Of a DNA stretch of 64,000 nt, positions 53,609 to 63,373 are shown piece by piece (the first letter of the stretch is position 1; the number at the start of each line of letters is the position of its first letter). The notes under the pieces are model-generated. The model made no database searches and was not told where the DNA came from. It worked only from the letters and a program-made list of their open reading frames with translations. A program made the position numbers and the translations under genes. Origin of the DNA: Verrucomicrobiota bacterium (GTDB lineage: Bacteria > Verrucomicrobiota > Verrucomicrobiia > Limisphaerales > J093); assembly GCA_029556615.1 (NCBI GenBank), contig JAKQDD010000209.1, positions 62,001-126,000 on the forward strand, given 5' to 3'.

Positions 53609-56600
53609 TCAACTGCAGGCGGTAGAACATCGCCCGCCCCGAGCCGGAGATTTCGTCGGTCACGGACGTCATCGACGCTTCTGCCTTCACCGGGGCCGCC
53701 ACGTTCTTCCACTCGCCCTCGGCGAGATCGACGCAGGACTGCGGTTGGTAGGTCTTCCCGGCGACTGAGGCCCACCGGAGGACCCGCCGGCCCTGCGCGT
53801 CCATGGTCACTTGCGTGAGCGCGAGGACCGATCCGTGGTCTGTGGGGTTGGTGCCCGCCAGGATCTCCTCCCAATCGCTGAGGCCATCGCCGTCGTTGTC
53901 AGCGTCGAACACGGCAGCCGTCGCGTCGATGACAACCGGGACGAGGCCTTCGTTGACCATGGCGCTCGCGATCTGCATCGTCACGGGTGGCGTTGACGCC
54001 AGGGTGGCCGTCAGCAAAGCCCCAACCCCGCCCACCGGCACCGCTCCCGCCAAGGCGGCCCGTACCCGGTGATCCTCGCCAAGGTTGGCGGCGAGATTCA
54101 TCCCCTCGGACAACCCCCCCGCTTCGGGCGGTTGCACGCCGCTCCCTTCGTACTCGAGCACCAGGTCCAGGGCGTAAATCCGTGCCGGAGCCGATTTGGC
54201 GAGCAGCCAGAACCGCACCGTGCCGTCGGCTTCACCGGCCTGTTGCTTCAGCGCCAGCACCACCGTGTCCTCTCCCGGACCCGCCCCGAGCAGGCCCGCA
54301 CCCACGCCGCTCGCGCCGTCCAATCCCACCGCGCCGAGCCCGCCGGCAGGCCAGTTGCCCGACACATCTCCCAGCAAGACCGCACGGAAATTCTGGCCTG
54401 ACACGGTTGCGTTCAGGTTCGCGTAACTGCGGTTGGCGGGAAGGAACTTCCAGACTGCACCGGCGCCGGGGAACGGCAGGGGAATCAACCCGACGGCGTC
54501 CTGCAGGATATAGAACGCATCGAGCGCGGTGATCTGCCCCGAGGTGTCGGCGTCCCCCGCCACGGCGGCGTCACCGCCCAGGGGGGTCAGCTGCGCGTCG
54601 TGCTGCAATACCAGGGAAGCGTCGTACGCGGTAATGCCCGTTGCCTGATCCTGTTTCCCGGGGGTCAACACGTAGCTCCCCGCCTCGGCGCCCGCCACCG
54701 TGTAGGTCCCGTCCGACCCGCTTGTCCCGCTGTAGACGCGGGCTCCCGCCAGATCGAGCTGCACTCCGGGAACCGCGCGGCTGCCGTTCCAAAAGACGAC
54801 GCGGCCGGACACGTCGTAGGCGGCACTCACCGCAAAAGACCCGGCGGCGGTCTCGACGGGGATCGCGCCGTCGTTCAACGACACACCCGCCCATTGAAGT
54901 GCCGTCGCGGCCCCGGCCGCGCCCAGGACTTCGAACTCGAGGAGCACCAAGACCCCCGAACCGCTGCTGGTGCCACCGGGGCTGGCCGTCGAGACCAGGA
55001 CTTGCCCCGCGGTCTTGGTGTTGGCGGCCACGGCCCAGCCCGGCGTCAGGCTCCCTGTTCGTGCGCCGAGGGCCCTCAGAACGGCGCCGTCAAACATCAC
55101 GGTGAGAGTCGCTGCTCCCAACCCCGACACGTTCGCCGCGTTCACGGGCACTTCGACCACGCTGAGATGTCCCCCACCGGTGGCGGGCAATCCGAGGCTC
55201 ACCGTTCGGCTTCGGTAGGTGAACGCCCGCAGCAGGCTCCCGCTCTGGCCGGAGGTGTCCACCACGGTCACATCCACGACGGCCGGGTAATGCGCCGCGG
55301 TCCGGCACTGGATCAGGCTGGAGCTCACGACGACGACCTCTTCGGCAGGCGTCTCCCCGAGCCGGACCCTCGCTCCCGCCTTGAAGTTCGCTCCGGCAAT
55401 GGAGAGCAGGGTTCCCCCGGCGTCCGGCCCTGTGTTGGGGGTGACCACGGTCACCACGGGGCGGTCGTTGACCGTGACGCTCCACGGCAGATCGGGGCGG
55501 CCCGATCGCCGGACACTGACACCGTCCGTGGCTTCGAGGTAGTACTCGATGCCCGGCGAAACCACGAGGGATCCCTCCAGAGTGGCGGCAAACTGGTTGC
55601 CGCCGGTTCTTGTCATTGCCCGACTGGCGTACCAGCCACTCCCGATCCCCCGGAAGAAGAGCGTTACTCCCTGCACCGCCACGTTGTCCGTGGCGTCCGC
55701 AAAGAGCGTGAGCGGCAGGCCCGGTGTTGCGGACGTGACAGGAACATGGGTGATGACCGGCGGGATGGTGTCCAGCGGCGTGCCCTGGGCAACGTTCGAA
55801 TAATCGGACTCCGTCATGTCGGTCTTCACCACCGTGAAGCGGTAATAGTACGGCTCACCCGGCGTGACGTTGCCATCCTGGTAGGTCTTCACCTGCGCGG
55901 GAATGAGGGTCGAATTGAGCCGGACGAAATCGTTGGTGTTCCCGGCGGAACGGTAGAGGCGGTAACCGGCCAGCAGCTCGAAATCATCCTGCATCCAGCT
56001 CAAGTCCACGCGTCCTTCGCCGCCGGTGGCTTGGAGGTTCATCGATTCCGTGCCGGAGGTGATGATCTCGAATCGGAACCGGCCGGAGTCCTCGCCGGTG
56101 ACCAGCCAGGGATCGTCCGCCGCCACCGCGCCCGCCACACGGATCAACTGGTACCCGTCGCCGGTCACGGGGGTGATGGCGAACGTCCCCACCCAGGTCC
56201 GTGAATCGTGCCAGCCGCCGTCGACGGGATGGACCGTGTAATCGGTCATCGGCGTGTCCGGCCCAAAGGAGACTTGGGGTGGAACCGCCGGATCCATGTC
56301 ACGGTTGAACGTGACGGTGAAGGTCACCGGTTCGGCGCCCACCTGGGTCAGATTCGTTCCGCCCGCGGTGGCCAGGGCCACGTCGACGACAAACGGGTAG
56401 CAGTCCGCCGGCGGTTCACTCAGCGCCGGTTGCCACAGGAACCGGCCCAGGTTGAAGTTGTCTTCGTAATCCCAGATGGACCGCTCGATGAGCAGGGCCG
56501 AGGCGGTGCCCCAGTAATTGCAGCCAATCTGGAATTGGCCGTCTCGTCCGCGGAATCCGAGGTTGATCGTTGTCTCGATGCCAAACCGCAGCCAGTGCGC

Positions 56601-59600
56601 CGGGTCGGGGTCCCACCAGACGTTCAGGATGGCGTTGTTCCTGAAGGGGGTGTGGGGCGCCTGACGGGCGAAGCCGTCGCTGACAAACACCTCCCGGGCC
56701 GCATCCAGATCGGCCTGGGTCAGTGTCCCCGGGACTTCCAGCAGGCAGGGGCAGGTCAGGAAGCCCCCAGGGTCGAATCCCACTTCCTCCCAAACTCCGG
56801 AAGCCCAACAGCGCATCGCGTAGAACACGGATGCAGGACTGTTGGCATACCGGTTTGCAGACGGAAAACCGCCGGCCCAGTGTGTGTAGGTGACCGGTTC
56901 GCCGCTTGTCCACGAGAACGGACCGTCAGTCCCGGAACGGACCAAGCCGATGATCGGGCTCCCGGAGTAGTCGCCGCCGGCGCGCGACTGCAGACTGTCC
57001 ACATACCCTCTGAGGAACTCGTTCTCGGCGGCGTCATTGATCGCCGCCAGGTGGCCTCCCAGGTGCCGGGCAAAGGCTTCCGCCGCCTCGAACCCCGTCC
57101 AGCCATGGACTGCGAAATAGGTCTTCCCCTGCCACACCTCAGGCGCGACCGCCCGAACCGAATTGCTCGCGGAGAAAAAGTAGCCGGAATTCAGCGACTG
57201 CGAGGCGACGCCGGCGCGGTAGTTCTTGAGAAAGACGTTGCCCTGCGCCGACCGCAGGTAGTTGTAGGCCAGGGGGCAAGTGTCGAAGAGATTGTTCGTC
57301 AACGGCAGGTTCAGCCCGCCCCAGCCAATGCGCCGGAATATCGAGGAAGAAATCAAGTGCGCACTGATCTCAGGGCCATAGCTCCTCGCTTGACCGGACC
57401 CATCGCGGTGGCGGATCCACCCTGCCTCCTGGTCGAAATGACAATGGTCGATTTGCGTCAGCCTCCCGCCGAACGAGCCCAGCAACGGGTTGAGTACGCG
57501 GGCGTGGTGCAACTCGGCTACCCCGCGGCCCGCGCATTGAATCAGCACGCCGTATTCCGGGTACACCGGGTTGTTGAAGAGCTCGGCGGGCTCCGCGGCT
57601 GAGCCTTGAACGACGAGCCGGCCCTCGACCTGAAGCAGGGGACGCACGCTCGTGCTGTAGGGGCTGCTGGGATCCGTGCTCCAGAACTGGATCTGAGTCC
57701 CCTCCGTCACCCGCAGCGTCGCCCCTGCCTCCACCAGTACCTGGTCCGGCACCAGCCAGAAATCCTCCGGCGTCAAGGTCATGTCTCCGCTGACGATCCG
57801 GGGGAGTTCCCGGCCACGCTGCACCACCAACTGGAAGTGCGACTGCGTGATGTAAACCTGCGGGTCTCCCGGGTCCAGTCCGTTCCAGGCGGCCATGGTC
57901 ACCCTGAAAGGGATGACATGGTTGTTCGGGCAGTCGGCCGACACGACAAAGCGAAACGGGTTGCGAACCCCGATGATGGTCTGGTCCGCATCGTAGATCA
58001 GGCCGTTGTCGTCCCAGTTGAACGAGCCGATGGCGCCGTAGTCCACCGTGTTCGTGATCCACTCGACATAGGGGTCCGCCTGGGTCGCGCCGGGCGCCCA
58101 GGCCTCGAGCGTGACAGAGACCGGATCCGCCTTCCCCCACTGGTTGCGGATGACGACCGCCAGATCGAGGGTCTCACCGGCGTCCACCAGCCCGTCATCG
58201 TCATTGCCGTCGTCCTGCAGGGGGGTGTCAAACAGCCAATGTTGCAGGTGGGCCAGTTGCGGTTTGGGCACGGTGGTGAGCGCCGCCCGCGCGTTGGCGG
58301 TGTGATACGACACGGCGTCGCCTTTCGCGGTGAGCCTTCCCTGCAGACTTTCGCCCGTTGTGGCGATCTGCCCCATGATGAACCGGGAGGAATAGACCTC
58401 CTTGTCGCTCCATCGGGTCCGGGCCAGCGCAGCAAGACCGGAAACGACCGGCGCCGCCATCGAGGTGCCATCCCACGCCGCGTACTGTCCGCCGGGGAGC
58501 GTGCTCCAGACATCAACACCCGGAGCCATCAGTTCGTATTCCACGGGACTGCCGGGGATGCCGTCGAAGTTCGAGAACCCGGCCAGGTAATTGCCCCGGG
58601 CATCCGGGTTTTGCGTCCGGGCCATCACGCCCAGCACCCAGTTGTAGGCCGCGGGGTACATCGGCCGCGGCGCGCGCGGGACGTCACACGACTCGTTGTG
58701 GAACCCGTCATTTCCCGCGGCCGCGACGAGCACGCATTGGCCAAACGCCACTGCCAGCGCGTCCTCTTCGATCTGTGACCTGGCATAACCCCCGAACGAC
58801 ATGTTGATGATGTCTGCCCCTTGGGCCACGGCGTAGCGGATTGCCTCGGCGACGTCTGAGCTCGTCAGCACACCCGAGTACTGAGCGGCTTTGATCGGCA
58901 TGATCTGCACGCCGTAAGCCACCCCGGCGCCGCCTTCGTGGTTGCCGCCCTGGGCGGCGATGATCCCCGCGACGTGCGTGCCGTGCCCATGATCGTCCAT
59001 CGGGTCTCCCGAACGCGTTCCTTCCACCCGCGCGCCATGGACGTCGTCGATATACCCGTTGCCATCGTCGTCCTGACCGTTGCCGGCGATTTCGCGGCTG
59101 TTCGTCCAGAGGTTCGCCGCCAGATCAGGGTGTGTGTAGTCCACACCGGTGTCGATCACGGCCACGACGACGTCGTGACTGCCCCCCGGCGGCAACGCCT
59201 GGCTTTCAAGCCAGGCCCATGCTTCCGGAATTCCGGCCGCCGCAAGGTGCCCTTGCTGCGCAATCAACGGGTCGCTGTCCGAATTCGGAATCGAGGCGCC
59301 GGGCGGGGCGGCCATGAGTTGGATGCCGCGGCGACCACCGCCGTCGCCACCGGCCTCCGCCGCCGCAATGGGACCATCCGCCAGCCTTCGCAGGTACTCC
59401 GGTTCCGCCACCGCAATGCCCGGCTCGACCGACAGCGTCTCGACCGCCTCCTTCGTCGTGCCTGCCACCCGCGCTCGGTACCACCGTGTCAGGTCCGGTC
59501 CCTCGGGCGTTGTTGCCCCGGCCAGTCTGGCCACCATCGGCTGGACGTTCGGGAACACCCGTTCGAGCCGCGTGATCCCATGGACGGCAAGTGCGCGGTT

Positions 59601-59972
59601 GAGCCCGCCTTGGTCGGTCAGGCCCCCGTCCGCCTGTGCCCCGGCCGGGGCCACACCCGCTCGCGCTTGCACCGCCACCTCCGGGGCGAACCGGATCACC
59701 AGCGCGCCCTCGCGATAGTCGCGGCCAGGAATGGGTTCATAAGGAGGGGGGCTGTCCAGTTTGTCAAAGGGCGAGTAGGCGTGTTTCGGAGTCCCTTGGG
59801 CGGGGTCACTCCGCTGCGGGCCGTAGCGGCTGGCTTGGCGGGGCAGATCCGGCCTAGCGGCATCCTCCGCACGCAGAAGACCGGGGGGATTCAGCAAGAA
59901 CACCGCTACCAAAGAAAGCGGTAAGGAGTGCATAGGTTTCCGAGGCTTCGCTCCGCCGCGCGACCAAGTCAT
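53601..59972 (-). CDS. Very large secreted multidomain subtilase (S8 peptidase)
   Basis: 2123 residues from ATG 59972, which gives a basic signal-peptide start (MTWSRGGAKPRKP) before the hydrophobic stretch; an ATG at 59933 is the alternative. The S8 triad is intact at about D274 (AVIDTGVDYTHPDL), H330 (GHGTHVAGI) and S504 (DGTSMAAPV). Further domains, by genomic position: lectin-like fold at about 57.1-56.7 kb (YFAVHGWTGFEAAEAFA), fibronectin-type module at about 56.0-55.75 kb, IPT/TIG at about 55.5-55.2 kb, cohesin-like stretch at about 55.2-54.8 kb, dockerin-like DADTSGQITALDAFYIL at about 54.5 kb and a Ca-binding DADNDGDGLSDWEE stretch at about 53.9 kb. A surface protease that may assemble with other proteins. 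Confidence 0.86.
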   Translation of the reverse strand: MTWSRGGAKPRKPMHSLPLSLVAVFLLNPPGLLRAEDAARPDLPRQASRYGPQRSDPAQGTPKHAYSPFDKLDSPPPYEPIPGRDYREGALVIRFAPEVAVQARAGVAPAGAQADGGLTDQGGLNRALAVHGITRLERVFPNVQPMVARLAGATTPEGPDLTRWYRARVAGTTKEAVETLSVEPGIAVAEPEYLRRLADGPIAAAEAGGDGGGRRGIQLMAAPPGASIPNSDSDPLIAQQGHLAAAGIPEAWAWLESQALPPGGSHDVVVAVIDTGVDYTHPDLAANLWTNSREIAGNGQDDDGNGYIDDVHGARVEGTRSGDPMDDHGHGTHVAGIIAAQGGNHEGGAGVAYGVQIMPIKAAQYSGVLTSSDVAEAIRYAVAQGADIINMSFGGYARSQIEEDALAVAFGQCVLVAAAGNDGFHNESCDVPRAPRPMYPAAYNWVLGVMARTQNPDARGNYLAGFSNFDGIPGSPVEYELMAPGVDVWSTLPGGQYAAWDGTSMAAPVVSGLAALARTRWSDKEVYSSRFIMGQIATTGESLQGRLTAKGDAVSYHTANARAALTTVPKPQLAHLQHWLFDTPLQDDGNDDDGLVDAGETLDLAVVIRNQWGKADPVSVTLEAWAPGATQADPYVEWITNTVDYGAIGSFNWDDNGLIYDADQTIIGVRNPFRFVVSADCPNNHVIPFRVTMAAWNGLDPGDPQVYITQSHFQLVVQRGRELPRIVSGDMTLTPEDFWLVPDQVLVEAGATLRVTEGTQIQFWSTDPSSPYSTSVRPLLQVEGRLVVQGSAAEPAELFNNPVYPEYGVLIQCAGRGVAELHHARVLNPLLGSFGGRLTQIDHCHFDQEAGWIRHRDGSGQARSYGPEISAHLISSSIFRRIGWGGLNLPLTNNLFDTCPLAYNYLRSAQGNVFLKNYRAGVASQSLNSGYFFSASNSVRAVAPEVWQGKTYFAVHGWTGFEAAEAFARHLGGHLAAINDAAENEFLRGYVDSLQSRAGGDYSGSPIIGLVRSGTDGPFSWTSGEPVTYTHWAGGFPSANRYANSPASVFYAMRCWASGVWEEVGFDPGGFLTCPCLLEVPGTLTQADLDAAREVFVSDGFARQAPHTPFRNNAILNVWWDPDPAHWLRFGIETTINLGFRGRDGQFQIGCNYWGTASALLIERSIWDYEDNFNLGRFLWQPALSEPPADCYPFVVDVALATAGGTNLTQVGAEPVTFTVTFNRDMDPAVPPQVSFGPDTPMTDYTVHPVDGGWHDSRTWVGTFAITPVTGDGYQLIRVAGAVAADDPWLVTGEDSGRFRFEIITSGTESMNLQATGGEGRVDLSWMQDDFELLAGYRLYRSAGNTNDFVRLNSTLIPAQVKTYQDGNVTPGEPYYYRFTVVKTDMTESDYSNVAQGTPLDTIPPVITHVPVTSATPGLPLTLFADATDNVAVQGVTLFFRGIGSGWYASRAMTRTGGNQFAATLEGSLVVSPGIEYYLEATDGVSVRRSGRPDLPWSVTVNDRPVVTVVTPNTGPDAGGTLLSIAGANFKAGARVRLGETPAEEVVVVSSSLIQCRTAAHYPAVVDVTVVDTSGQSGSLLRAFTYRSRTVSLGLPATGGGHLSVVEVPVNAANVSGLGAATLTVMFDGAVLRALGARTGSLTPGWAVAANTKTAGQVLVSTASPGGTSSGSGVLVLLEFEVLGAAGAATALQWAGVSLNDGAIPVETAAGSFAVSAAYDVSGRVVFWNGSRAVPGVQLDLAGARVYSGTSGSDGTYTVAGAEAGSYVLTPGKQDQATGITAYDASLVLQHDAQLTPLGGDAAVAGDADTSGQITALDAFYILQDAVGLIPLPFPGAGAVWKFLPANRSYANLNATVSGQNFRAVLLGDVSGNWPAGGLGAVGLDGASGVGAGLLGAGPGEDTVVLALKQQAGEADGTVRFWLLAKSAPARIYALDLVLEYEGSGVQPPEAGGLSEGMNLAANLGEDHRVRAALAGAVPVGGVGALLTATLASTPPVTMQIASAMVNEGLVPVVIDATAAVFDADNDGDGLSDWEEILAGTNPTDHGSVLALTQVTMDAQGRRVLRWASVAGKTYQPQSCVDLAEGEWKNVAAPVKAEASMTSVTDEISGSGRAMFYRLQLIE

Positions 59973-60262
59973 CGGCGAGACCCGTAACGCTGCAGGCGCG
60001 ACGACGCAGGAATAGGGACTCTTCAGGCTGGCCGGTAGATAGCCGAGGGGCGGGGCCCGCACAAGGAGAAAAGCGAAGACCGCCTGGACCCTCTTTCCCG
60101 GGCGCTCCTACGGATTCACAGTCGGAACGTGCTCCGGCGTGAACTCGGCCGCCGGTTGCCGCAGGTCGAGATCGAACGCCGCATCGCGATCGCAGGTCAG
60201 CGTCGCTCCGTCGAAGCCGAGTTGGGCCATCTGAAGCCACGGGTGGCGATAGGCCGGTTCCT
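59973..60262. other. Gap with a possible orphan coding tail
   Basis: No gene is assigned with confidence. On the minus strand, 60108-60230 reads as a possible 40-residue ORF (MAQLGFDGATLTCDRDAAF... ending PTVNP) with GC-rich third positions like real genes, and may be the remnant of a deleted gene. The rest of the gap would contain the protease promoter; I see no clear signals. Confidence 0.3.
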
Positions 60263-61675
60263 TCACTCGACCCGGTACAAATGGGTCTTGGTTCGAAGGA
60301 AGAACGCCCGGCCAGAGACCGCCGGCGACGCCATGAACCCGCCGTCCAGCGTGTTGGTGGCGAGCACCTCGAACGTGCGCCCGGGCTTGAGAACCGTCGT
60401 CTTCCCCTGCTGGTCGAAGAAATAGAGACGGCCGTCCGCGTAGACCGGCGACGCCGCGTGTTTGCCCCCGATCCGCTCTCTCCAGACCACCTCCCCCGTC
60501 GCCGCCTCGAGGCACGTGACGAAGCTCTCTTCCGCGGCGGTGTAGATCAAACCGTCCACGAGCAGCGGCGAGGCGTACTTGCCGATGTGGGTTCGCAACC
60601 GCCACACCACCGCCGTGTCGGTCACATCCCCCTGGCCGTCCAGGTTCACCGCAAAGAGCTCCGTCCTCGCAAGTCCGCTGACGAAGAACCCCCGGCGGCC
60701 ATCCGATAGCGGCCGGGGCGCAGCCGACCAGTCCGGATGCTGGACCCGCCACAGCTCGCGGCCGGTTCGCGGATCGTAGGCGTAGGCGGCTTTCGCGCCG
60801 ACACTGAGCATTTGGGGCTTTCCGCCGACCGTCACGATCAAGGGCGTGCTGTGCGCCTTGCGCAAGTCGCCGTCCCGCGCCATCTGGCCCGGGACGTTCT
60901 CGTCATTCCACGCCACGGAACGATCGGTCTTCCAGGCGGTCGCCCCGGTCTGCTTGTCGAGGGCGACGTGGTATTGCCGGTCCACGCCGTCCATGGTGAG
61001 GATCACGAGGTTCTCGAACCTCACCAGCGATGAGGACGGGCCCCGGTAATGCCGGCACGGCAGGTCATCCCGACGCCACAGCACCTTGCCCGTGGCGGTG
61101 TCAAGAGCCGCCGTCCCAAAACTGCCAAAATGAACGTAAACCCGCCCCGGCTCGATGACCGGCGAAGGCGTCGCGTAACAGTTCATCGAGGCGCCGTTCC
61201 CCAGCGGCTCCGGATTGTCGCTGTGGAAGACCCGTTCGTTGAACTGGATCGCCCCCTTGGCCGCATCCAGGCCGATGGCATAGAAGTCATGGCCCTCCTC
61301 GGTCGCGGTCGTCAGCCAGACCTGCCCTCCCAGAACCACCGGCGTCGACCAACCCCGATGCGGAATCGCTGTCTTCCACACCACGTTGCTCGTCTCGCTC
61401 CAGTGCAGCGGGAGTCCCACCGGGCCGCCACCCGGCGCCAGCGCCGCATGCCCGTCGCCCGTGGGCCCGCGGAACTCCGGCCAGTCGGCCCGGGCCATGC
61501 CACCCCCTCCGATCGCCGCCGCCAGCGCTACGAGAACGGCCGCCAGAACAATCGCCCCTTGCGGCCCCGACCCCGAGACCCTTCTCCGCCCCTCCGTCCG
61601 CCGCTCCGGACCAACCCCGGGATGCCAGTCCAAGCCGGATCTCGAATCGTCCGCACGATGCTCATCGAGGTTCAT
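60263..61675 (-). CDS. PQQ-binding-like beta-propeller repeat protein
   Basis: 470 residues with a membrane/signal segment (AIVLAAVLVALAAAIGG, about 41-57). The mature part starts ADWPEFRGPTGDGHA, the common opening of secreted planctomycete/verrucomicrobial propellers, with blades containing A-x-D-x-x-T-G-x-x-x-W repeats (ALDTATGKVLWR, ALDKQTGATAWK, CLEAATGEVVWRER, DPRTGRELWR). It may act as a scaffold or quinoprotein dehydrogenase; no separate catalytic motif was spotted. Confidence 0.88.
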   Translation of the reverse strand: MNLDEHRADDSRSGLDWHPGVGPERRTEGRRRVSGSGPQGAIVLAAVLVALAAAIGGGGMARADWPEFRGPTGDGHAALAPGGGPVGLPLHWSETSNVVWKTAIPHRGWSTPVVLGGQVWLTTATEEGHDFYAIGLDAAKGAIQFNERVFHSDNPEPLGNGASMNCYATPSPVIEPGRVYVHFGSFGTAALDTATGKVLWRRDDLPCRHYRGPSSSLVRFENLVILTMDGVDRQYHVALDKQTGATAWKTDRSVAWNDENVPGQMARDGDLRKAHSTPLIVTVGGKPQMLSVGAKAAYAYDPRTGRELWRVQHPDWSAAPRPLSDGRRGFFVSGLARTELFAVNLDGQGDVTDTAVVWRLRTHIGKYASPLLVDGLIYTAAEESFVTCLEAATGEVVWRERIGGKHAASPVYADGRLYFFDQQGKTTVLKPGRTFEVLATNTLDGGFMASPAVSGRAFFLRTKTHLYRVE

Positions 61676-61706
61676 GCCTCAAGGGTGCGGAGACAATCCG
61701 CCCAAG

Positions 61707-62402
61707 TCAATGTCCAGCCTCCGGATCGGCTCCGTGCACCGCGAGTGCCGCGGCCAATCGCTCAGCCGCCGAGAGGCCCGGCTGCGCCGCCAACCGCGCC
61801 AGCGCCGCCCGGCCGAACGCAAACAGAATCTCGTCCCGGAGCTCCTCCGGCGATCGCATCCCGTCGAGGCGGAGGAGGTAAGGCTTCTCGATGGCCTGGA
61901 AAATCGCGCGGGCCCGCGTGAGTTGCGCCAGCGTTTCGAATTCGTTCGCCGCGCCGTCCCGGCGATCGATCCGCGTCAGGCCGAGCGCCGGATCGATATC
62001 GATGACCACCAGCAAGTGCGGTTCCATGGCGATGGCCTCGTTCTGGCGGAGCAGCTCGGCAGGGTCAAAGCCCCGGGCGCCCTGATAGGCCACGGTCGAG
62101 AAATAGTACCGGTCCGTGATCACCACCTGGCCCGCCTCCAGACAAGGCCGGATCAGGCTCTCGACGTGCTCCTTGCGATCTTCGAGGAACGCATGCAGTT
62201 CCTCGGCCGGCGAGAGCCGGCCCCGGGCGGCCGACGCGCGGAGGCGCTGCCCCCAAGGCCCCTGGGTCGGTTCACGCGTGAGGACACAGGCAAGCCGGCG
62301 ACGCTCGAGCGCCTCCGCAACCGCCCGCCCTTGCACGCTCTTTCCCGCGCCGTCGATCCCCTCGATCGCCAGCAGGAAACCGCCCGGGATTCGATGGCTC
62401 AT
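61707..62402 (-). CDS. tmk: Thymidylate kinase
   Basis: Phosphorylates dTMP. 231 residues. The P-loop is AIEGIDGAGKSVQG, the DRX motif is VVITDRYYFST, and the LTREPTQGPWGQRLR region is the LID-side loop. ATG 62402 overlaps the riboflavin-synthase stop (ATGA), so the genes are coupled. Confidence 0.94.
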   Translation of the reverse strand: MSHRIPGGFLLAIEGIDGAGKSVQGRAVAEALERRRLACVLTREPTQGPWGQRLRASAARGRLSPAEELHAFLEDRKEHVESLIRPCLEAGQVVITDRYYFSTVAYQGARGFDPAELLRQNEAIAMEPHLLVVIDIDPALGLTRIDRRDGAANEFETLAQLTRARAIFQAIEKPYLLRLDGMRSPEELRDEILFAFGRAALARLAAQPGLSAAERLAAALAVHGADPEAGH

Positions 62403-63028
62403 CGTGATCGCCGGCGCTTCGGAAGGTCCATCTGCGCCAGCAGTTGCCCGACGTACTTGCCGACGAGATCCGCTTCGAGGTTGACCGCATCTCCCGTTTT
62501 GCGGTCGCGCAGGTTGGTGACCTCCCACGTGTGGGGGATGATCCAGATCCGCAGGCCGTGGCGCAGCACTTCCGCAACCGTCAGACTGATGCCGTCCACC
62601 GCCACCGAACCCTTGTACACCAGGTACTGCATCACCTCGCGCGGTGCGTCGACGTCCAGCACCCAGTCCTGCCCCGAGCGCTCCCACCGGACAATCCGTC
62701 CCACCCCGTCAATGTGCCCGGTGACAAAATGCCCGCCCATCCGGCTGTCCGCACGGAGGGATCGTTCGAGATTCACCCGCGATCCCGGCTCGACGTACTG
62801 GAGGTTGGTCCGCCGCCACGTCTCCTGGAGCAGATCGAATCGCACCAGCCGATTCCGCCCCCGCCGGCGAATCTCGACGACCGTCAGGCAACACCCGTTC
62901 ACCGCCATGCTGTCGCCAACTTTCAATCCCCGGGCGCACAAACGCGGTTCGAGGGTCAGTCGCACCGCGTTCTCCGCCGGCTCGACTCGCCTGACCACAC
63001 CGGTTTCCTCGACAATACCCGTGAACAT
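62399..63028 (-). CDS. ribE: Riboflavin synthase, alpha subunit
   Basis: Dismutates two 6,7-dimethyl-8-ribityllumazine molecules into riboflavin. 209 residues: MFTGIVEETGVV start, VGDSMAVNGCCLTV and VAVDGISLTV in the two lumazine-binding repeats. I examined the 5' region for an FMN riboswitch and see only a partial GGGGCAGG match, not the fold. Confidence 0.94.
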   Translation of the reverse strand: MFTGIVEETGVVRRVEPAENAVRLTLEPRLCARGLKVGDSMAVNGCCLTVVEIRRRGRNRLVRFDLLQETWRRTNLQYVEPGSRVNLERSLRADSRMGGHFVTGHIDGVGRIVRWERSGQDWVLDVDAPREVMQYLVYKGSVAVDGISLTVAEVLRHGLRIWIIPHTWEVTNLRDRKTGDAVNLEADLVGKYVGQLLAQMDLPKRRRSR

Positions 63029-63373
63029 CCTTTGGTCCTCTCACCGGCGGCCGGGTTCCTGCCCCACGGCTCTGCCGTCGGCCAAGGCTACTCTCCACCC
63101 CTCGCCCGCTTCAAGCCTTGGCAAGGGCGGGACAGGGGCACCCCCCTCGTGCACGGTCAAGCCCGGGCAACGGCAGCACGTCAGCGCGGCGCTGACGGCC
63201 GCGGCTGCGGACAGGGACGGCGTGGCCGCCGGCGTGAGCCGGCGCTGACTGCCAGGTCGCAAGCCCGGGGGAGCGAGGGAGACAACATGGTGGCGGATGT
63301 TCTTTCCCAAGGGGCGCCGGGAACCCAGTTTGCCATTGCCGACCGGCATCCGGGCGTCTATGGGAATGGGCCG
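63029..63373. other. Divergent intergenic region between ribE and asnA
   Basis: Contains a perfect hairpin-forming palindrome GTCAGCGCGGCGCTGAC at 63180-63196, whose arm GGCGCTGAC recurs at about 63241-63249. An in-frame ATG at 63287 could extend asnA. No gene is evident otherwise. Confidence 0.5.
63180..63196. repeat. Perfect 8-bp inverted repeat (one-base loop)
   Basis: GTCAGCGC-G-GCGCTGAC, GC-rich and without a T-run, so not a classic terminator. A part of it (GCGCTGAC) recurs 50 bp to the right. Located between divergent ribE and asnA, so a regulator site is possible but unproven. Confidence 0.4.

Noticed and set aside
59934..60062. Longer N-terminus of the giant subtilase up to 60062
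   Set aside because: The added residues lack signal-peptide logic; ATG 59972 gives a basic n-region before the hydrophobic core.
63029..63090. FMN riboswitch upstream of ribE
   Set aside because: The minus strand has GGGGCAGG and a CCGCCGG stretch, but the conserved order and remaining helices of the RFN element are absent and the gene start is too close.
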